From Fomitopsis serialis (lineage: Eukaryota > Basidiomycota > Agaricomycetes > Polyporales > Fomitopsidaceae): DNA of 48,392 nucleotides. This document shows positions 1-11,851 of this stretch, piece by piece (the stretch's first letter is position 1; every line of letters starts with the position of its first letter). Where the stretch lies: positions 1-48,392 of the forward strand of contig NW_025955260.1 in assembly GCF_022376445.1 (NCBI RefSeq). Reading direction: 5' to 3'. The position numbers and the translations under genes are program-made. A model generated the notes under the pieces. It searched no databases, was not told where the DNA came from, and was given only the letters and a program-made list of their open reading frames with translations.

Positions 1-95
1 CGAACGTACTGGCGAACTGACTGACTGACTTCGAACGTACTGACTGACCGGCGAATTTGCTGACTTCGAACGTACTGGCTGACTGACGAACCTCG
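1..95. repeat. Degenerate CGAAC/CTGACTGA tandem repeat
   Basis: The first 95 bases are built from imperfect copies of a unit resembling CGAACGTACTGGCGAACTGA, with short CTGA runs between copies. Related CGAAC words recur at about 1205-1275, beyond the 3' end of the first gene. No coding potential is seen. It may be a minisatellite or the edge of a larger repeat cut by the window border. Confidence 0.6.
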
Positions 96-214
96 CCGGT
101 GCGAGGTGAGATTGAGAGGGTAAGGGGGTCTCTGAGATTCGAAGGGAACAAGTCCCAGAGTATATACAGGAAAATACGGTCCGAAGACCAAGAGAGCCAA
201 GAGAAATACAAGAA

Positions 215-1132
215 ATGATGAATGAAAGTGATAAGGAAAGTAGCCAATCGGAGAATGTTACAACGCTCGACCCGGACCTACTAACACATGAGAGCATCCA
301 ACTCGGCCTTCCGCAGGTTCCGCATAACGGGCGACCGCCCCCGAACGGCGAAGGTCATAACCGGAGCCGGTGACAGTCCTCGAAGATATGAGACAGCGGC
401 AGGAGTTCGCCTGACTTACACGAACATGCCGCACCTCGACCCAACTTCCGAAGCGTATGCTGCCCGCTACTACCGCCTCCTAGAGGTCCTCAAGACCGAG
501 GGACTTGTCGAGCCGCGATACGATGCCAACAGTCCCGGAGAGTGGCTGGCTTGGGCTCACGGAGTCCGTTGGATGATCGTACGTGCCTCCGAACTTAGAC
601 TATCGTTCGAACCATCGAACCGACCTTCGAACAGCGATTCTTGTTCGAGTCCCGCAGCCGGGCCATACTGCTGGCGAACGATACGCTTCCTGCTCCTAGG
701 TCGTTCCCCGAGATCGACGAGTTGATGCGTTACCTCGACGAGGTCTTTCACCGCGATGGCAACCAGGGAGACATCCTAGGTTCGCCCTACCCTACGATCG
801 CGTGGTCCGAGACCTTGGTACTGCTCGAACAAGTCAACCAGGCCGAGCGTCGTCCCCTCGCGAACCCGCAGTATCAGCGCGAGTCGTTGATCCTGTCCGA
901 CTTTCGCCAGCTGCCCGACAACCTCGAGTCCATGGGTCGAGCGATCCACAACATCGCAGTCGACCAGCGCCGCACGCACGGTACCCTCGTTGGGTTGCTC
1001 GAAAGCCTGCTCGAGCGCGTCAACACTGACCGTGGTTCCGACACCGGCCCGTCTGTTCGTAGGGGTAGGGGTGGTGGTCATGGGTGTGGAGGTCGAGGCC
1101 ATAGATACGAGAGTTGCCGAGGTCGTCACTAG
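215..1132 (+). CDS. Hypothetical protein, three exons
   Basis: I do not recognise the family. The model joins 215-353, 403-578 and 635-1132. The introns are 49 nt (GTCATA...GGCAG) and 56 nt (GTACGT...ACAG). Both restore a single frame of 270 residues, which plain reading frames do not. The start is the first of two adjacent ATGs at 215 and 218. The product is acidic and polar at the N-terminus, then mostly helical (residues about 50-230, Leu/Glu/Arg-rich), and ends in an Arg/Gly-rich tail (SVRRGRGGG). No signal peptide or membrane segment is visible. It converges on the next gene with about 210 bp between stops. A retroelement Gag-like origin is possible, but no zinc knuckle, protease or polymerase is present. 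The first splice is the less certain one, because an alternative 76-nt intron (317-392) also fits. Confidence 0.5.
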
Positions 1133-1343
1133 TTAGTTTGACGTAGCCATGTACTTGCCCCGGAGTCCTACCAATGTAGCGACGCTTCTAAACCGCTTGC
1201 CTCTGCCACTAAGGGTTCCGAACATTGACGCTTGAGCTTCGAACATTGGACGGTTCCCTCGAACGGACGGACAGTGCGTCGACCATACGGACTTAGTATA
1301 CTGTCGTACCGACCGTAAATCGCGTTTTCGGTGGGTAGGTGAG

Positions 1344-2542
1344 CTAAGGGCTCATCAACGCGGCAGCAGCGAAGCCACCGGGCCCTTGCGCGATAGAGTC
1401 GACGCGTCCGGCAACAGCCTTCAGCGTGGAATTGATGGACGCGACGGTACGAGCCGAACCATCGACCGTCGTGTTCATTTCGAGCCCATTTGTCCGAATG
1501 AGCGCGAGCTGGTCCTTGATGCGACCGAACTCGGTGGTGAGACCTCGACCGATGTTGTCGAAGTTCTCCTGAAATTGCGTGGTGACGATACGCTGCTCCT
1601 CCAGCCCGTCCTTCAACCGCATGTTCTCCTCCAGTAAACGCCGCTGTTGGGCTTGGCCCTCCTGCAGCGCCTGGATGATGCTCGTTTCAACCACGCCCCG
1701 AGGATCCTCGGGATCACGATGTTGCCGCCGGCCTCTAGCATGGCAAGGAAGACATCCCTGCACGCTTCGGCTGCTGGGAACCACGAGGATGAGGCCATCC
1801 TGTCGAACTCGTTGGCGCTAAATTCATCGGTGGTGTACCTAGCGACTCGAGCCCGGAAGTCATCAGACCCCGAGCGGATGAAAGAGCTGAGTCCCGAGGC
1901 ATAACGCCTGATGGCCGCAAAGGCATCGTCCTCGTCCCAGCTGAATTCGGTTTGCGCGTGCGGCCACGTGAAGTTAACCTCCACGGGCGCTACGGCGGGG
2001 TACTCGGCGCCCTCGGGTAAAGACCCTGCAGGCGCACTGAGTTGCGGTTCCACGGTCGGCTCGCGAGAAGGCCGGGGCGTGGTAGAGTACGAAAGCAGGG
2101 GGCCAGGCGTGGCCTCCCGCATCTCGCTATCCTGCTGTTGCCACGAGGCATCAGCCATCGATTTACCCGATTGAGCAAGGGGCGGTGCGAGGCGTACCTC
2201 GACTCCCTTGGGGGTGTCCGCACTGAACCCAAACCCGAAGTCGATATCCTCCTCCGTTTCAGGGAAGGTGGACGGGACAACGGTGGGGGTGGGGTTGGGC
2301 GCAACGCCGGGGCCGACGAGAACAGACTGTTCCGCCGACCCTTGTCGCGAAAGTTGGCGTGCGCGTTGCGCAGCCGATGTTTGTCCTGGCGCAGGACTGC
2401 TGTTGCCGCTCGCAGAGCGAGGGCTATGAGGTAGGTGTTGGCCACTTGCAGCCGCCACCGTCGAGGTGATGACCCTAGCGGCCTTAGGGCCCGTAGTCGT
2501 GGAGGAAGGGGGAGGATCGGGGGGAGCCATGACGGGCGCCAA
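1344..2542 (-). CDS. Hypothetical coiled-coil protein, two exons
   Basis: The model joins complement 2542-1718 and 1670-1344. A 47-nt intron (GTGATC...CATCCAG, phase 0) reconciles two reading frames into 383 residues. Residues 1 to about 170 are Pro/Ser/Thr-rich and look disordered. A middle helical region has an aromatic/acidic stretch (FSWDEDDAFAAIRRY). The last 100 residues form a likely coiled coil (ALQEGQAQQRRLLEENMRLK onwards), ending Gly/Ala-rich. There is no enzyme motif, so no function is proposed. The gene is divergent from the MFS transporter and convergent with the gene at 215-1132. The overall build of a disordered head and helical tail resembles its convergent neighbour. If the 47-nt intron is not real, the gene carries a one-base frameshift near 1705. 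Confidence 0.5.
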
Positions 2543-3054
2543 AGGAGATGGTGGTGGTACGGGAAAGAGATGCGGCCGGCAAATGAGCAGTCTCGAGCGT
2601 GGCAGGTGGGATGGAAGCGAGGTGCGTGATCAGAGAAGTGGTTCGCGGGGAGCGGATGGGGAAGGGACTGACGTGCGTCTTCCCAGGGGGCAGCGCGGAA
2701 TTGGCGTTTCACGAGGCGCGCTCCCAGTCCACGCTTCCTGTGCGAACGCGCCACCGCTGGGGGACGGGGAAGAAGGCGGGCGACGACGGTGGCGCTGTCG
2801 TGGCGTGCGCTGCTCGGGGCGGCGTGTGCAGCCAGGGCATGTGCGGATCGCAGAGACGCGCGGGCGTGCGGTGGATATCATCAGCGGGTGGCAGGTCGGC
2901 GTGTGCCAGCTCGCCCTCCCCCGCGCCCACGCGCAGCCGGTCTCTTCATCTGCGGTCCAGCATTCTTTATTCGCCGACGCTGCGCCCGCTCCCTGCATCA
3001 TCTGTCCCTCGTTAGAGTTTACGGCATCGCCCACTCCTCTTCCCAGCAGCCCCG
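2543..3054. promoter_or_regulatory. Shared intergenic region between two divergent genes
   Basis: This 512-bp interval separates the start codons of two divergently read genes and so should hold both promoters. It is GC-rich with purine-rich blocks on the left. The last 50 bases before the transporter start turn pyrimidine-rich (CCACTCCTCTTCCCAGC), as is common just upstream of fungal start codons. I see no clear TATA box. A long frame across it (2466-3518) looks like a shadow of biased composition. Confidence 0.4.
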
Positions 3055-6000
3055 ATGGCCTCTTCCACCCCCCCGTCTCCCCTCGCTCCTGCGCCCTCTC
3101 CCCTCGACGCGCATACTCGTCCATCCGCGCCCCTACCGCCGACGCCCCCGCCCCCGGGTCTCACGGGGACCTACATGCCGCCACCGCCCTCGCCGCGCCG
3201 CCCCCGCTCCGCCTCCGTTTCCAATTCGTCTGCAACACCTCCCCTCGGACGCGACTTCCGTCCCGCAGACGCGCTGCAGTTCAGCGCCCTCGACCTCGAC
3301 TTCTCGCTGAAACCCAGCCTCTTTCCCTCCACATCCAGCATGTCCCTCTCCTCGGCATCCGCCTCTGCGTCCTTCGCCACCGCCCCCGCCAGCAAGCCTT
3401 CAATATCCGGTTTGAACCCGGCACACGACCGCGACGCAGAGAAGGGCGAGGACGGCGAGCGGGAGGTCGACGTCATCCGCGTCGTGTCGTCGCACGGCGC
3501 GAGGGACGACCGGCGTGAGGAGGCAGAGGGCAAGCAAGACGACGGCGCGGGTGGCCCGCCACCGCCCCCAGATGGAGGCACGAGAGCGTGGATGACTGTC
3601 GCTGGCGCGTGAGTAGTCGAGTCCTGATTATCACTGTTCACCGGCCGTTCTCCTCTGTCCCCCCTCTTCTCTTCGTCCTTTCTGCGTTGCATACGCGTCG
3701 ATTCACTGCTGATGTTATCTTGGCGCACGCTGAACAGCTGGCTGGTCCAGTTCTCCACGTTTGGGTGAGTGTTTGGGACTTCGCGACACACCATCCGCAT
3801 AAGCTGACGCGCTCTGTAGGTACATCAGCTCGTTTGGGGTCTACCAAGGTACGCCCGAAGCCTCTGTCCTGCAGAGATCGAACCTGACGGGCGTGTCTCG
3901 TCAGACTACTACGCCACGTATTATCTCCCCGCGGAAACAAGTTCAAATATTAGGTTTGTCTCTGTTGATCACGTCACAGCCATCCAATGATTCTCAGTGA
4001 ATGGACAGCTGGATCGGGAGTCTCCAGTTGTGCCTGATGTACGCGCCCGGCGTGTTCGTGGGCCGCGCGTTCGACGCGGGATACTTGTGAGTTTCGCTGC
4101 TACTTTGCTCTGCTTTACATCATCCGTTCCCGCCCTTGGTGACCCCTCCGATTACCTCTCGCATTCTCTTCTGCTTCGCCCTGGGTCTTGCGACCCAGAG
4201 TTCTATTTTATCATGCGATTCTGTGTCTCACTCCGCAGTGGGCGCGCGCTGACTTAATATGTGCCTTTACTTCTGCTCATCCGGACGCCGGCTTGGATTA
4301 TATTCGCTGTGTTGCTATCAAACAAATGCTGCCTCTCAACGTTGACACGGACCCTCGGCCTCTCCTACGCGCATATAGCCACCATCTGGAGGTGCTCGGC
4401 GCGCTGCTGTACGTGTTCAGCATCTTCATGCTCAGCCTCGCGCGCCCGGGGGATTACTATCAGGTGAGTTGGCCTCTTCGCATCTAGGGGTGCCCCCGTG
4501 GCGTTCATGCTGCACGTGTGGCGGCCACACTCATACGTGTTCTATACATCTTGCTGGTACGAGCTGGGAGTATCTGGGCTCCCCAAGTCTCATTCCCACA
4601 CGACGGGCTCTCGCGTCTCCGGATACGGTGCGCGCTGCTCCTTGATAGTCGGCGAGGGTCTGGGAGGGAGCCGCCTCGCTCGACTCGTCATACACCCTGC
4701 ACGGTCCGAAGACCCTCTCGTCCGCGCCCGGTGCGTGTTCCCCGTACACTGGTGCGTGTGCTCGGAGAGGCTCGCTCCACCTACAGTGTACTCGCACGAT
4801 GCGCGACACGTCGCGTGAGCCTGCCGCGGGCTCGCTACACCGCGTACATTTGCCGCGGTCGTTCGCTTCTCACGATATGCTCGTACTGGCACCGTCGCAG
4901 TCTGCTGCAACTGTCACCGACGGTCTTCGCACCGGTCAGTGCGATCGTCGGGGCGAAGAGAGCCTAAAGGTTCCTGAGGCTCCCAGCGACGCACCGCCCT
5001 GCACGCTTCGCGCTTCCGGTTCTCTATTCTATCACGCTTCCGTTTGAATAGGTGCTCCTCACCCGCGATGCCCGCCGTTCTGTTTTTGACTCTGGGCTCC
5101 CGCGCGGTGAGACGCGGATCATCGGGCTCTGCGAGCGTTGGGAGATAACTCTCAATTTCTGGTCGTCCGGGCCGCTGACTCGTCCTGCTGACTCGCCCCC
5201 GTCGTCTGTTGAGACTCCCCGTCTCCCCCTTCTCGTCCCCACGGGCCTTGTTCTGTGTCATGACGCTCCCCTCCCCGCTTTCTCACGCTCTGCGTTCTGA
5301 CGTTTGACGTTCTGACGTTCTGACGCTGCCCCGCACGCAGGTCTTCCTCGCGCAGGCGGTCGGGATGGGCCTCGGGCTCGGGCTCACGTTCCTCCCGTCG
5401 CTCTCCGTCGTGGGCCACCACTTCCGCACGCGCCGTGCGCTCGCCGTCGGCGTCGCGATCAGCGGGTCGAGCGCGGGCGGGATCGTCTTTCCCATCATGC
5501 TCAATCGGTGCGTCTTCACGTTCTCACGGCGGTTCGTCCTCGGCTCACGTACTGTACGTGTGCGCTCGCCCGCAGGCTGCTGCAGGACCCCAGTGTCGGC
5601 TTCGCGAACGCGGTGCGGGCGAGCGGCGCGGTGGTCGGCGGATGCCTTGTGGTTGCGAACTGCCTCATGCGAACGAGACTCCCGCCGAAGCGCGGCGATG
5701 TCCACCAGAAGGGCGGGTCGAAACGCGCGGCGAGGATAGAGACGTGGCGAGGCATGGTTTGGGACGGGGCGTATCTCTGGAGTGTATGCGGGTGGGTGCT
5801 TTCGTATTGGTGGTCGTAAATGGATGTGCTAATGGGCTCGATGATGTAGAGCATTCCTGACGAGCTTGGGCATTTATGTCCCGCGTGAGTGTCTTGCAGA
5901 TGGTCTTATGGGGCCATAAGCTTATGGCGCGCCCTCGCCGTGCAGTATTCTACCTCCAGCTGTTCGCCGTCGACCACGGTGTCAGCTCGCATATTACGAC

Positions 6001-6745
6001 CTACTCCGTACGTCGTTATCCCTCCTCGTATAATTACACATCTCATTCATCATTTCGAATGTACGTTCTCTAGCTCGCGATCCTCAACGCAGGCAGCACG
6101 CTCGGGCGGCTCCTCCCGACATTCCTCGCGGACAAGGTCGGCGTGTACAACATGCTCGTCCCCGCCATGGTCGCATGTGCGGGGCTCATCTTCGCCATCT
6201 TCGGCGCGACGAACGGGCCGGGCGTCGTCCTCGTCGGGTCGATATTCGGGTTCGTGTCGGGCGCGTGTGAGTGTTCCTGCGTGTACAATTCGGAAATTCA
6301 ACAGCGCGCTGACGATTCTTCGTTTGTGACTCAGATATCTCACTGATCCCCACTCTGCTCGTACAGCTGTGTAGGAACATGGGAGAGCTCGGGTGCGCCC
6401 CCACTTCCTTGTCTCACTCTTTCGCAAGATCTGATGGTGCTCTCTCTTGGCACAGCGTGAAGATGGGGCTCGCATATTCAGTCGTGGCTGCCGCGAATTT
6501 GATCGGGAACCCCATCGCAGGCGCGCTGCTCGGCACAAATACGGGCGGGCCGCTGACGTGGTGGCGTGCTCTAGTGTTCACTGGGGTAAGCGGCGCTTTC
6601 TCCCTTCCGCTGCCGTCACGTTTTCTGATCGCGTCCGCTCTGATGCTTTGGATTGCAGTGCGTTGCGGCGGCGGGGAGTGCGTGTATGGGGGTGTCGAGG
6701 TCGCTATTCATCAAGGGGCGGGGGAGGCCCGGGCGGAAGGTCTGA
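3055..6745 (+). CDS. MFS transporter, monocarboxylate-transporter (MCT)-like
   Basis: Predicted plasma-membrane permease of the major facilitator superfamily, related to fungal riboflavin/monocarboxylate-type transporters; the substrate cannot be read from sequence. Fourteen exons: 3055-3608, 3738-3764, 3820-3848, 3905-3953, 4009-4086, 4379-4463, 5341-5507, 5576-5791, 5850-5884, 5946-6007, 6074-6266, 6335-6392, 6456-6585 and 6659-6745. They total 1770 nt (589 residues) in one frame. Residues 1 to about 170 form a Pro/Ser/Asp-rich cytosolic head. The family entry motif DGGTRAWMTVAGAW leads into the first membrane helix. RRALAVGVAISGSSAGG marks the loop 4-5/TM5 region. A hydrophilic central loop (KRGDVHQKGGSKRAARIE) separates the two six-helix halves, and the C-terminus is short and basic. 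The start at 3055 has a good context (CCCCGATGGCC). The sixth intron, 877 nt, is far longer than the others. A broken fragment of this gene recurs at 17151-17442. Confidence 0.88.
5287..5331. repeat. GTTCTGAC microsatellite inside intron 6 of the transporter gene
   Basis: Four to five imperfect copies of the unit GTTCTGACGT sit just before the acceptor of the long intron. It looks like a simple tandem repeat with no other signal. Confidence 0.6.
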
Positions 6746-7845
6746 GTTGTAGACTCCATGGCGATGCGATGTCGTGGTTCGTTCCAGTTGCGATCTTCCG
6801 TGCGGTCGGGCTCAGTTGGGAGCGGTGGAGGTGAGTGCGTGGGGAGTGGCCATGTGGGAGGGATGATCATGTGCTGATGTGCGCTGTTCAAGTTGGCGAT
6901 TGGCTCGTTGCGCAAGAATTTGGGGTCGGATTCTATTCGATTAAATGATGGAAGAAGATCGCTCCAGGCCGGGCTTGGGCTCTTCGCCACGGACTATCTC
7001 ATGGGAGAGAGCATGCCGAGTCACCGTGCTTGTGGGTCCGTGTAGGTGCTTTCGATCAGTGCGGGCGCCGGCGTCGACTGCAAGTGCAATGGCCGCGTGC
7101 AGGTCTCGGGCCGGACGCCGCCTCGCTTCGTCATGCTCTGCCGACATGGTCTACCCCATTTCCGCGTCATCAAGCCTCGTCTCCGAGCGAACACCGGAAT
7201 CCCTTGTCATCGTCGCCGGATAACCAAGCTTTACAGTATACTTTCCACATGACCTAGAATCTCGCATGGCTCGCTCTCACCCACTCCCGATCCTCAATCT
7301 GCTGCAAGCTCCGCACGCCCTTTTGATATCTTTACCTGTCTACAGCCGCATTTGCATTCTCATCCCCCTTCGCATCTCTCGATCTGTGCCAGCATAGCAC
7401 GCTCTCCTATCTATTCGCGCCTCTCTGCACTAGCATCGATACCATCTCCCAGTCATCTCACTCAGGCCCCGAGCCCCCATTGCATCGTTGTGTAGCATCG
7501 GCACCTCCGTGACTTGCTAGCAATATCTACCATCTGTCTTCGATCTCAGCTTGTCTACCACATCGCACGTTCAGCACGTTATACTGCATCTAATAGGACA
7601 CTTCCCGCCCATAGTACTTCAGTACTGTAGTGTTCATTGCATAGCCCCCACCTCGGATGTGCTTTGGAGCCACCGTTGCGCACAACGTCTGTGACAATCC
7701 CTTGCCTGAAATTACAAGCCATATTGCAATCATGTAGTATCTATTGCATCTACTATACATGTCGAGTATCAAATCTTCGTTTGTGGCATGCAGGCCGCTA
7801 CCCAAGATACGCATCTCGCCTAAACCGAAGCCCTTGAAGCCTTAC
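6746..7845. other. Intergenic, no gene found; pyrimidine-rich tract
   Basis: No frame has the splice structure or composition of a real gene. From about 7254 to 7620 the plus strand is strongly C/T-rich and low in G, with many CTC, CAT and CTATC words. That could be a promoter-like or transcribed untranslated stretch, but nothing downstream is clearly a gene. Confidence 0.35.
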
Positions 7846-8640
7846 TGTTGAAGTGGCTATATGTGCAGGGAAACAAACAACCGCAAATAAACCCTCAGGT
7901 CCCCGGCTCAAACGCCCGGCCTGTTTCGATAGCAAACAACCTTCGCAGGCTGCTAGTGGGATGTCCGGCTGCCACCAGTCGCCTACTAGTATCCATCTAT
8001 TCTGGCAATGTAGGGGTCCAATCTAGTGACGTGGGGGAGAAGATAGCGGTGCGTGTCATCGGTGCGCCGTAACATTCGTATGTGTCCGAGTCCGACGTCA
8101 CGAAACCTCTGATCACGTACCATGTTCGTAACTTGGGACCATGCAGGTGTTGCTGGCGTGCTGAGGTCACCGTTGACCTAGATTTGGTCGTGTCTAGCAT
8201 TGGTCTAGCCGCTCAAGACTAGCATAAACCGTGGCCACTGCTAGTGTATCCTCAAGCTATCGAGTCGACGAACTGCAACAGCCCCATGCCTACCCTGGTG
8301 TCTTTGAACACACTGACTCGAGCGCATTAAGACAGACAGGTGGTGATCCCAGCGCGCGGTACTGGCCTCCGGCCGACTCAAGACATCGCGTGACGAAGTG
8401 TGCCGAGGATTGGATTGGCCCGTGCGCGCACGGAACCAGGACCAACACGGTGAGTTTCTCTCAGCACACGTCGCACAACCCGTAGTCACCCGCAACTGGA
8501 AGATCGATGCGGGGCCCCGCGTTTGACAGGATTCATCTTCTGGCTTTCTGACTACGGGCGGTTTGCCCTCGACCCGTTTGATTATGTGCAGCACGACATC
8601 AGATGCACGATGACCGGCTGCTAGGGCGGATCAGAGCCGT
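7846..8640. repeat. Diverged direct duplication, copy 1
   Basis: The stretch opens with GGCTATATGTGCAGGGAAAC and is followed by blocks that recur in the same order and orientation from 9832. Shared landmarks are GGTGCGCC with AACATTCGTA near 8061, a CTGGTGTCTT block near 8298 and a GAAGTGT block near 8394. No frame is intact in both copies. It may descend from a gene or mobile element that I cannot identify. Confidence 0.5.
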
Positions 8641-9831
8641 GCGCCCTTGATGACGCAATGACCATGAAGGTTGTCTTGTTCACTGTCTCAATCACCGTCT
8701 GGCTGACACGAGACTAACCAGGTCCAGCACGTATTCGACCCGTCTGCGCCCGGCGTAACGTCCCTCGCCAACGTCTCATCAAGACAGGCAGGCTCTGGGC
8801 AGGCTTCTGAAGAAGCACCTCCCGCGCGCATCAGCGGCCCGAGACGACAGTACCTTGATCTGCTATACGCAGGTTGTCTCTTTCCACTTGAGTGCGCCTG
8901 TGATCACCCTACTGATTCGCTGTACTAGGCGCACTGCTCGGCATGCCTCTCGCGTTTTGCGAGGCACGCAGGCCTCCGATAGGTTTTTAAACCCCGTGCT
9001 CAGCGCTCATAGTCGACTTCCGAGTCCATGAACTCCGCGTGCGCGAGTTAGTTTCATTATGGAAGATGCAGCAACGGCGAGTGCAACCAGCAAATGGCAT
9101 ATCAAAACACTTTCAATACACTTGCTTACGTGACGTACGACAAGGTGGCACACATGGCGGCTGGTCGGCGTAGCGCGGCCTCGCGCCCTTGGGCAGGTCG
9201 CAGATGCCACACGTGGCGTCTGTTCGCTCCGGGGCTTGCATCCGACGGCGCACGCCAAGGTGCGTGCATTGTTCCAACCGTCGTACGTACAGGGGTCATG
9301 GTGAATATGAAGCCCGGGAAGCAAGATATGACTCACATCGTTTCCTGCCCCAGGCCGGACCTATCTACAGTGCGCCCTGCTACCAGACGTCTTGCGGGGA
9401 GCGAGTAGGGTGCGTTGTGACCTGCGCCGTGACAAGTAGTAGCGAGGGTGAGTGTCTTTGCATCTAGGACGTAGATCGATTGACGGAGGTGCGTGTGATG
9501 GCGATGGGGCGGCGAGGGGATCGCGTGTTTGCAATGGAAGGAGTGGGATAGGATTGACCGTGACTGGACCGTGATGAGAGTCCCCAGTATCTGTCTAGAT
9601 TTTTATCTTGAACGATGTCAGGTACTTGTTTGGAGCGGGGGACGCTCCAGATGGAACAGAGTGCTTTCGGACTTTTCCATCCAGGTTGCAGGTCTTATCT
9701 GCACCGGAACTCCGAATGCGTACCCACAGATGACGAATACCATGGCTTCGTTTCTTCCGAATCACAAGATGTTTGAATCACGCAATAATCAACCCGCGGG
9801 AGCCACTCCTCACAGAAGCTGAAGCGACTAT
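8641..9831. other. Intergenic spacer between the duplicated blocks, no gene found
   Basis: I see short open frames only, with no splice-supported coding region, RNA gene or transposon ends. Confidence 0.3.
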
Positions 9832-10615
9832 ATGTGCAGTGAAACAAACACACCCAAATAAAGCCAGTTCACAAATTCAAGCGCTCAGCCTGGTTCAACG
9901 AACAACGCTGCGAGCGTGCATTCGTCGGTAATCGTGTATGTACGCACAAACCACCTACCCATCCGGCATGACAACGTGATGATCCGGTCTATATATGGGC
10001 GCGGCGGGGCAGAAGACGGAGAGACTGGCTGCCGGTGCGCCATGACATTCGTACGTGTAGGCTGGCATCACGCCGGAACCTCTCTCGTCTCACTCTCCAA
10101 CTTCGAACACAGGGCAGGTGCTGATTGAAGCGTCTGCGTGAGCACCACTATTGGTCTGAGCTACTCGGCATCAACCGTAGTGTCCCTGGAGTCGGCGAGT
10201 CGGAGTCGGCGAGTCGAAGTCGACGGTCTGCGGCAGCCATACCAGTGTCTTCAGGTTGCATACCGACCCCGGGCTCCAAGCCTGAAGACACCGACCCCAG
10301 TCCACGGTCAAGCCCGACCTCGAAGTGTTGCGGGGCGAGGCTTGGGACTTGGAAGGTGCACCGGGTCGGGACGAACGCGACGAGTCTGTCTCTTCATACA
10401 GTACGTCATCTGGCTTACATGCATAGTGAGTAGCCACTGGGAGCTGATCGATCGCAGTGTGGGGCGCCGCGGGGCGTTGTGTATCCAATCGTGTTCCCAG
10501 ATCTGGATCACAACCGTACGTGGGCTGTTCCGCGAGTCGACCCGGAGGAGCTCCCTGGCCAAGCAGGTGGTGCGGAGGACTTGGCAGAACCGCCCCAGAG
10601 TCGCTGCGAGCTAAC
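9832..10615. repeat. Diverged direct duplication, copy 2
   Basis: This is the second copy of the block at 7846-8640, offset by about 1986 bases. It opens with GCGACTATATGTGCAGTGAAAC and retains the matching GGTGCGCCATGACATTCGTA block near 10031 and the CCAGTGTCTTCAGG block near 10244. Divergence is considerable. A low-complexity GTCGGCGAGTCGGAGTCGGCG run lies at about 10191-10220. Confidence 0.5.
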
Positions 10616-11851
10616 GATCCATCGTGTTGCGACTCACGTGGAAAAGGCGTCCGTAGACTGATCCTCGCGTCTAGCACCGCTCAACACTGACGCCGACCAT
10701 CAGTCCGTGCGCGGCGTCCAAGGCTGGAGGGAAGGGGCGGACAGGAGGCACGCATGCATCGGGGGCCGGGACGGAACTCGCAAGCGGCCCGTGTCGAGCG
10801 CACGCACACGGATGGCGAACCGCTGGCGGGACGAGCGCATACAGTGACGGCGCGGCCGGTCAAGGGCCTTGTGTATACGGAGATGGTGAGGGTGCACGTG
10901 GGTGTCGATGGGCGACGAGCTGACACCTAGTTAGCCTTCGGTGAGACCAACGAAGAGGTGACTCAGGCCAACGGGTGCGATGACAGACGGGGACAAGACA
11001 TGACGATACGGCCCTCGCTTCATCTTCGCGGGACAAGGCTTGCAAGTTCTGACTACGGGCGGGCGGTGGGCGTGAGTGCGTTTCCGTCGGGGCTCATCGA
11101 CGATGTTGCAGGGTTGTGAGCGCGAGGGATTCACGACCGTCCGCGTTGGCGTATTCCACGTTCGGCCTGGACGGGACGGCGGGGTGCGCGGGGTGAACCG
11201 CTACGCGGCCGGCGCTGCAAGGCAGCCAACGCAGCCTGAGGCGCGGCTCGGAACAGTCGAAGTCAGGAGCAGCTCCGAGCGGAGGACGGGTCGCACAACT
11301 CGAGTGAGTCGCTGCCTCTGCGCAAGCGTCCGTGCGTCAGAGGTAACCCTGTGATCATAATGCACTGAGACAAGTGGCAAGGACTCGGAAGTTAAGTAAG
11401 TACGATCAAAGATGACCCAGACACGAAAGCAGAATGATGTACATACGGCGGTTTGCGCACAAATACAGTACGTGACAGAATCAAGGGATCAACACAAGGG
11501 ACGTTGAGACTCGGAGACGACCACTCGTATGGTCTAAGACACATGGACGGAAACCGGTACGAGTGAGGACCGCGACAAGTGGACAACAAAGGCAACAGCG
11601 AACGCGAGCATGGCTAATCAAGTGAAACGGACCGTGTTGCGTATCTATTGCGCATCCTAGTCGAGCTCTGGCAATCATTCGGCTACGAGCGAGGCTCTTT
11701 CGAGCCTATATCGCCCTGTCTGAGTTTGTGTGCCCGACACGTTCTCGCCGTGACAAGTCATAGCACGGCTGATGTCTATGCATGATACACAATAAGAATT
11801 TGACCGTCCACGTAATGGTGAGCCGCACCTGTACGCAATGACACCGAGTAT
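10616..11851. other. Intergenic; 3' flank of F-box gene A
   Basis: No gene is supported. From about 11480 to 11700 the sequence resembles 26740-26960, the 3' flank of F-box gene C. The shared words include GACAACAAAG and GAGCTCTGG in the same order. This shows that the duplication which made A and C included downstream DNA. Confidence 0.4.

Noticed and set aside
215..1132. Complete LTR retrotransposon around gene 1
   Set aside because: There are no paired LTRs, primer-binding site, reverse transcriptase or integrase; only the general look of a helical, Arg/Gly-tailed protein suggests Gag.
2466..3518. 350-residue plus-strand frame
   Set aside because: It spans the divergent promoter region and overlaps the first exon of the transporter in another frame. 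Its composition is Arg/Pro/Ala-rich, as expected for a GC-rich shadow.
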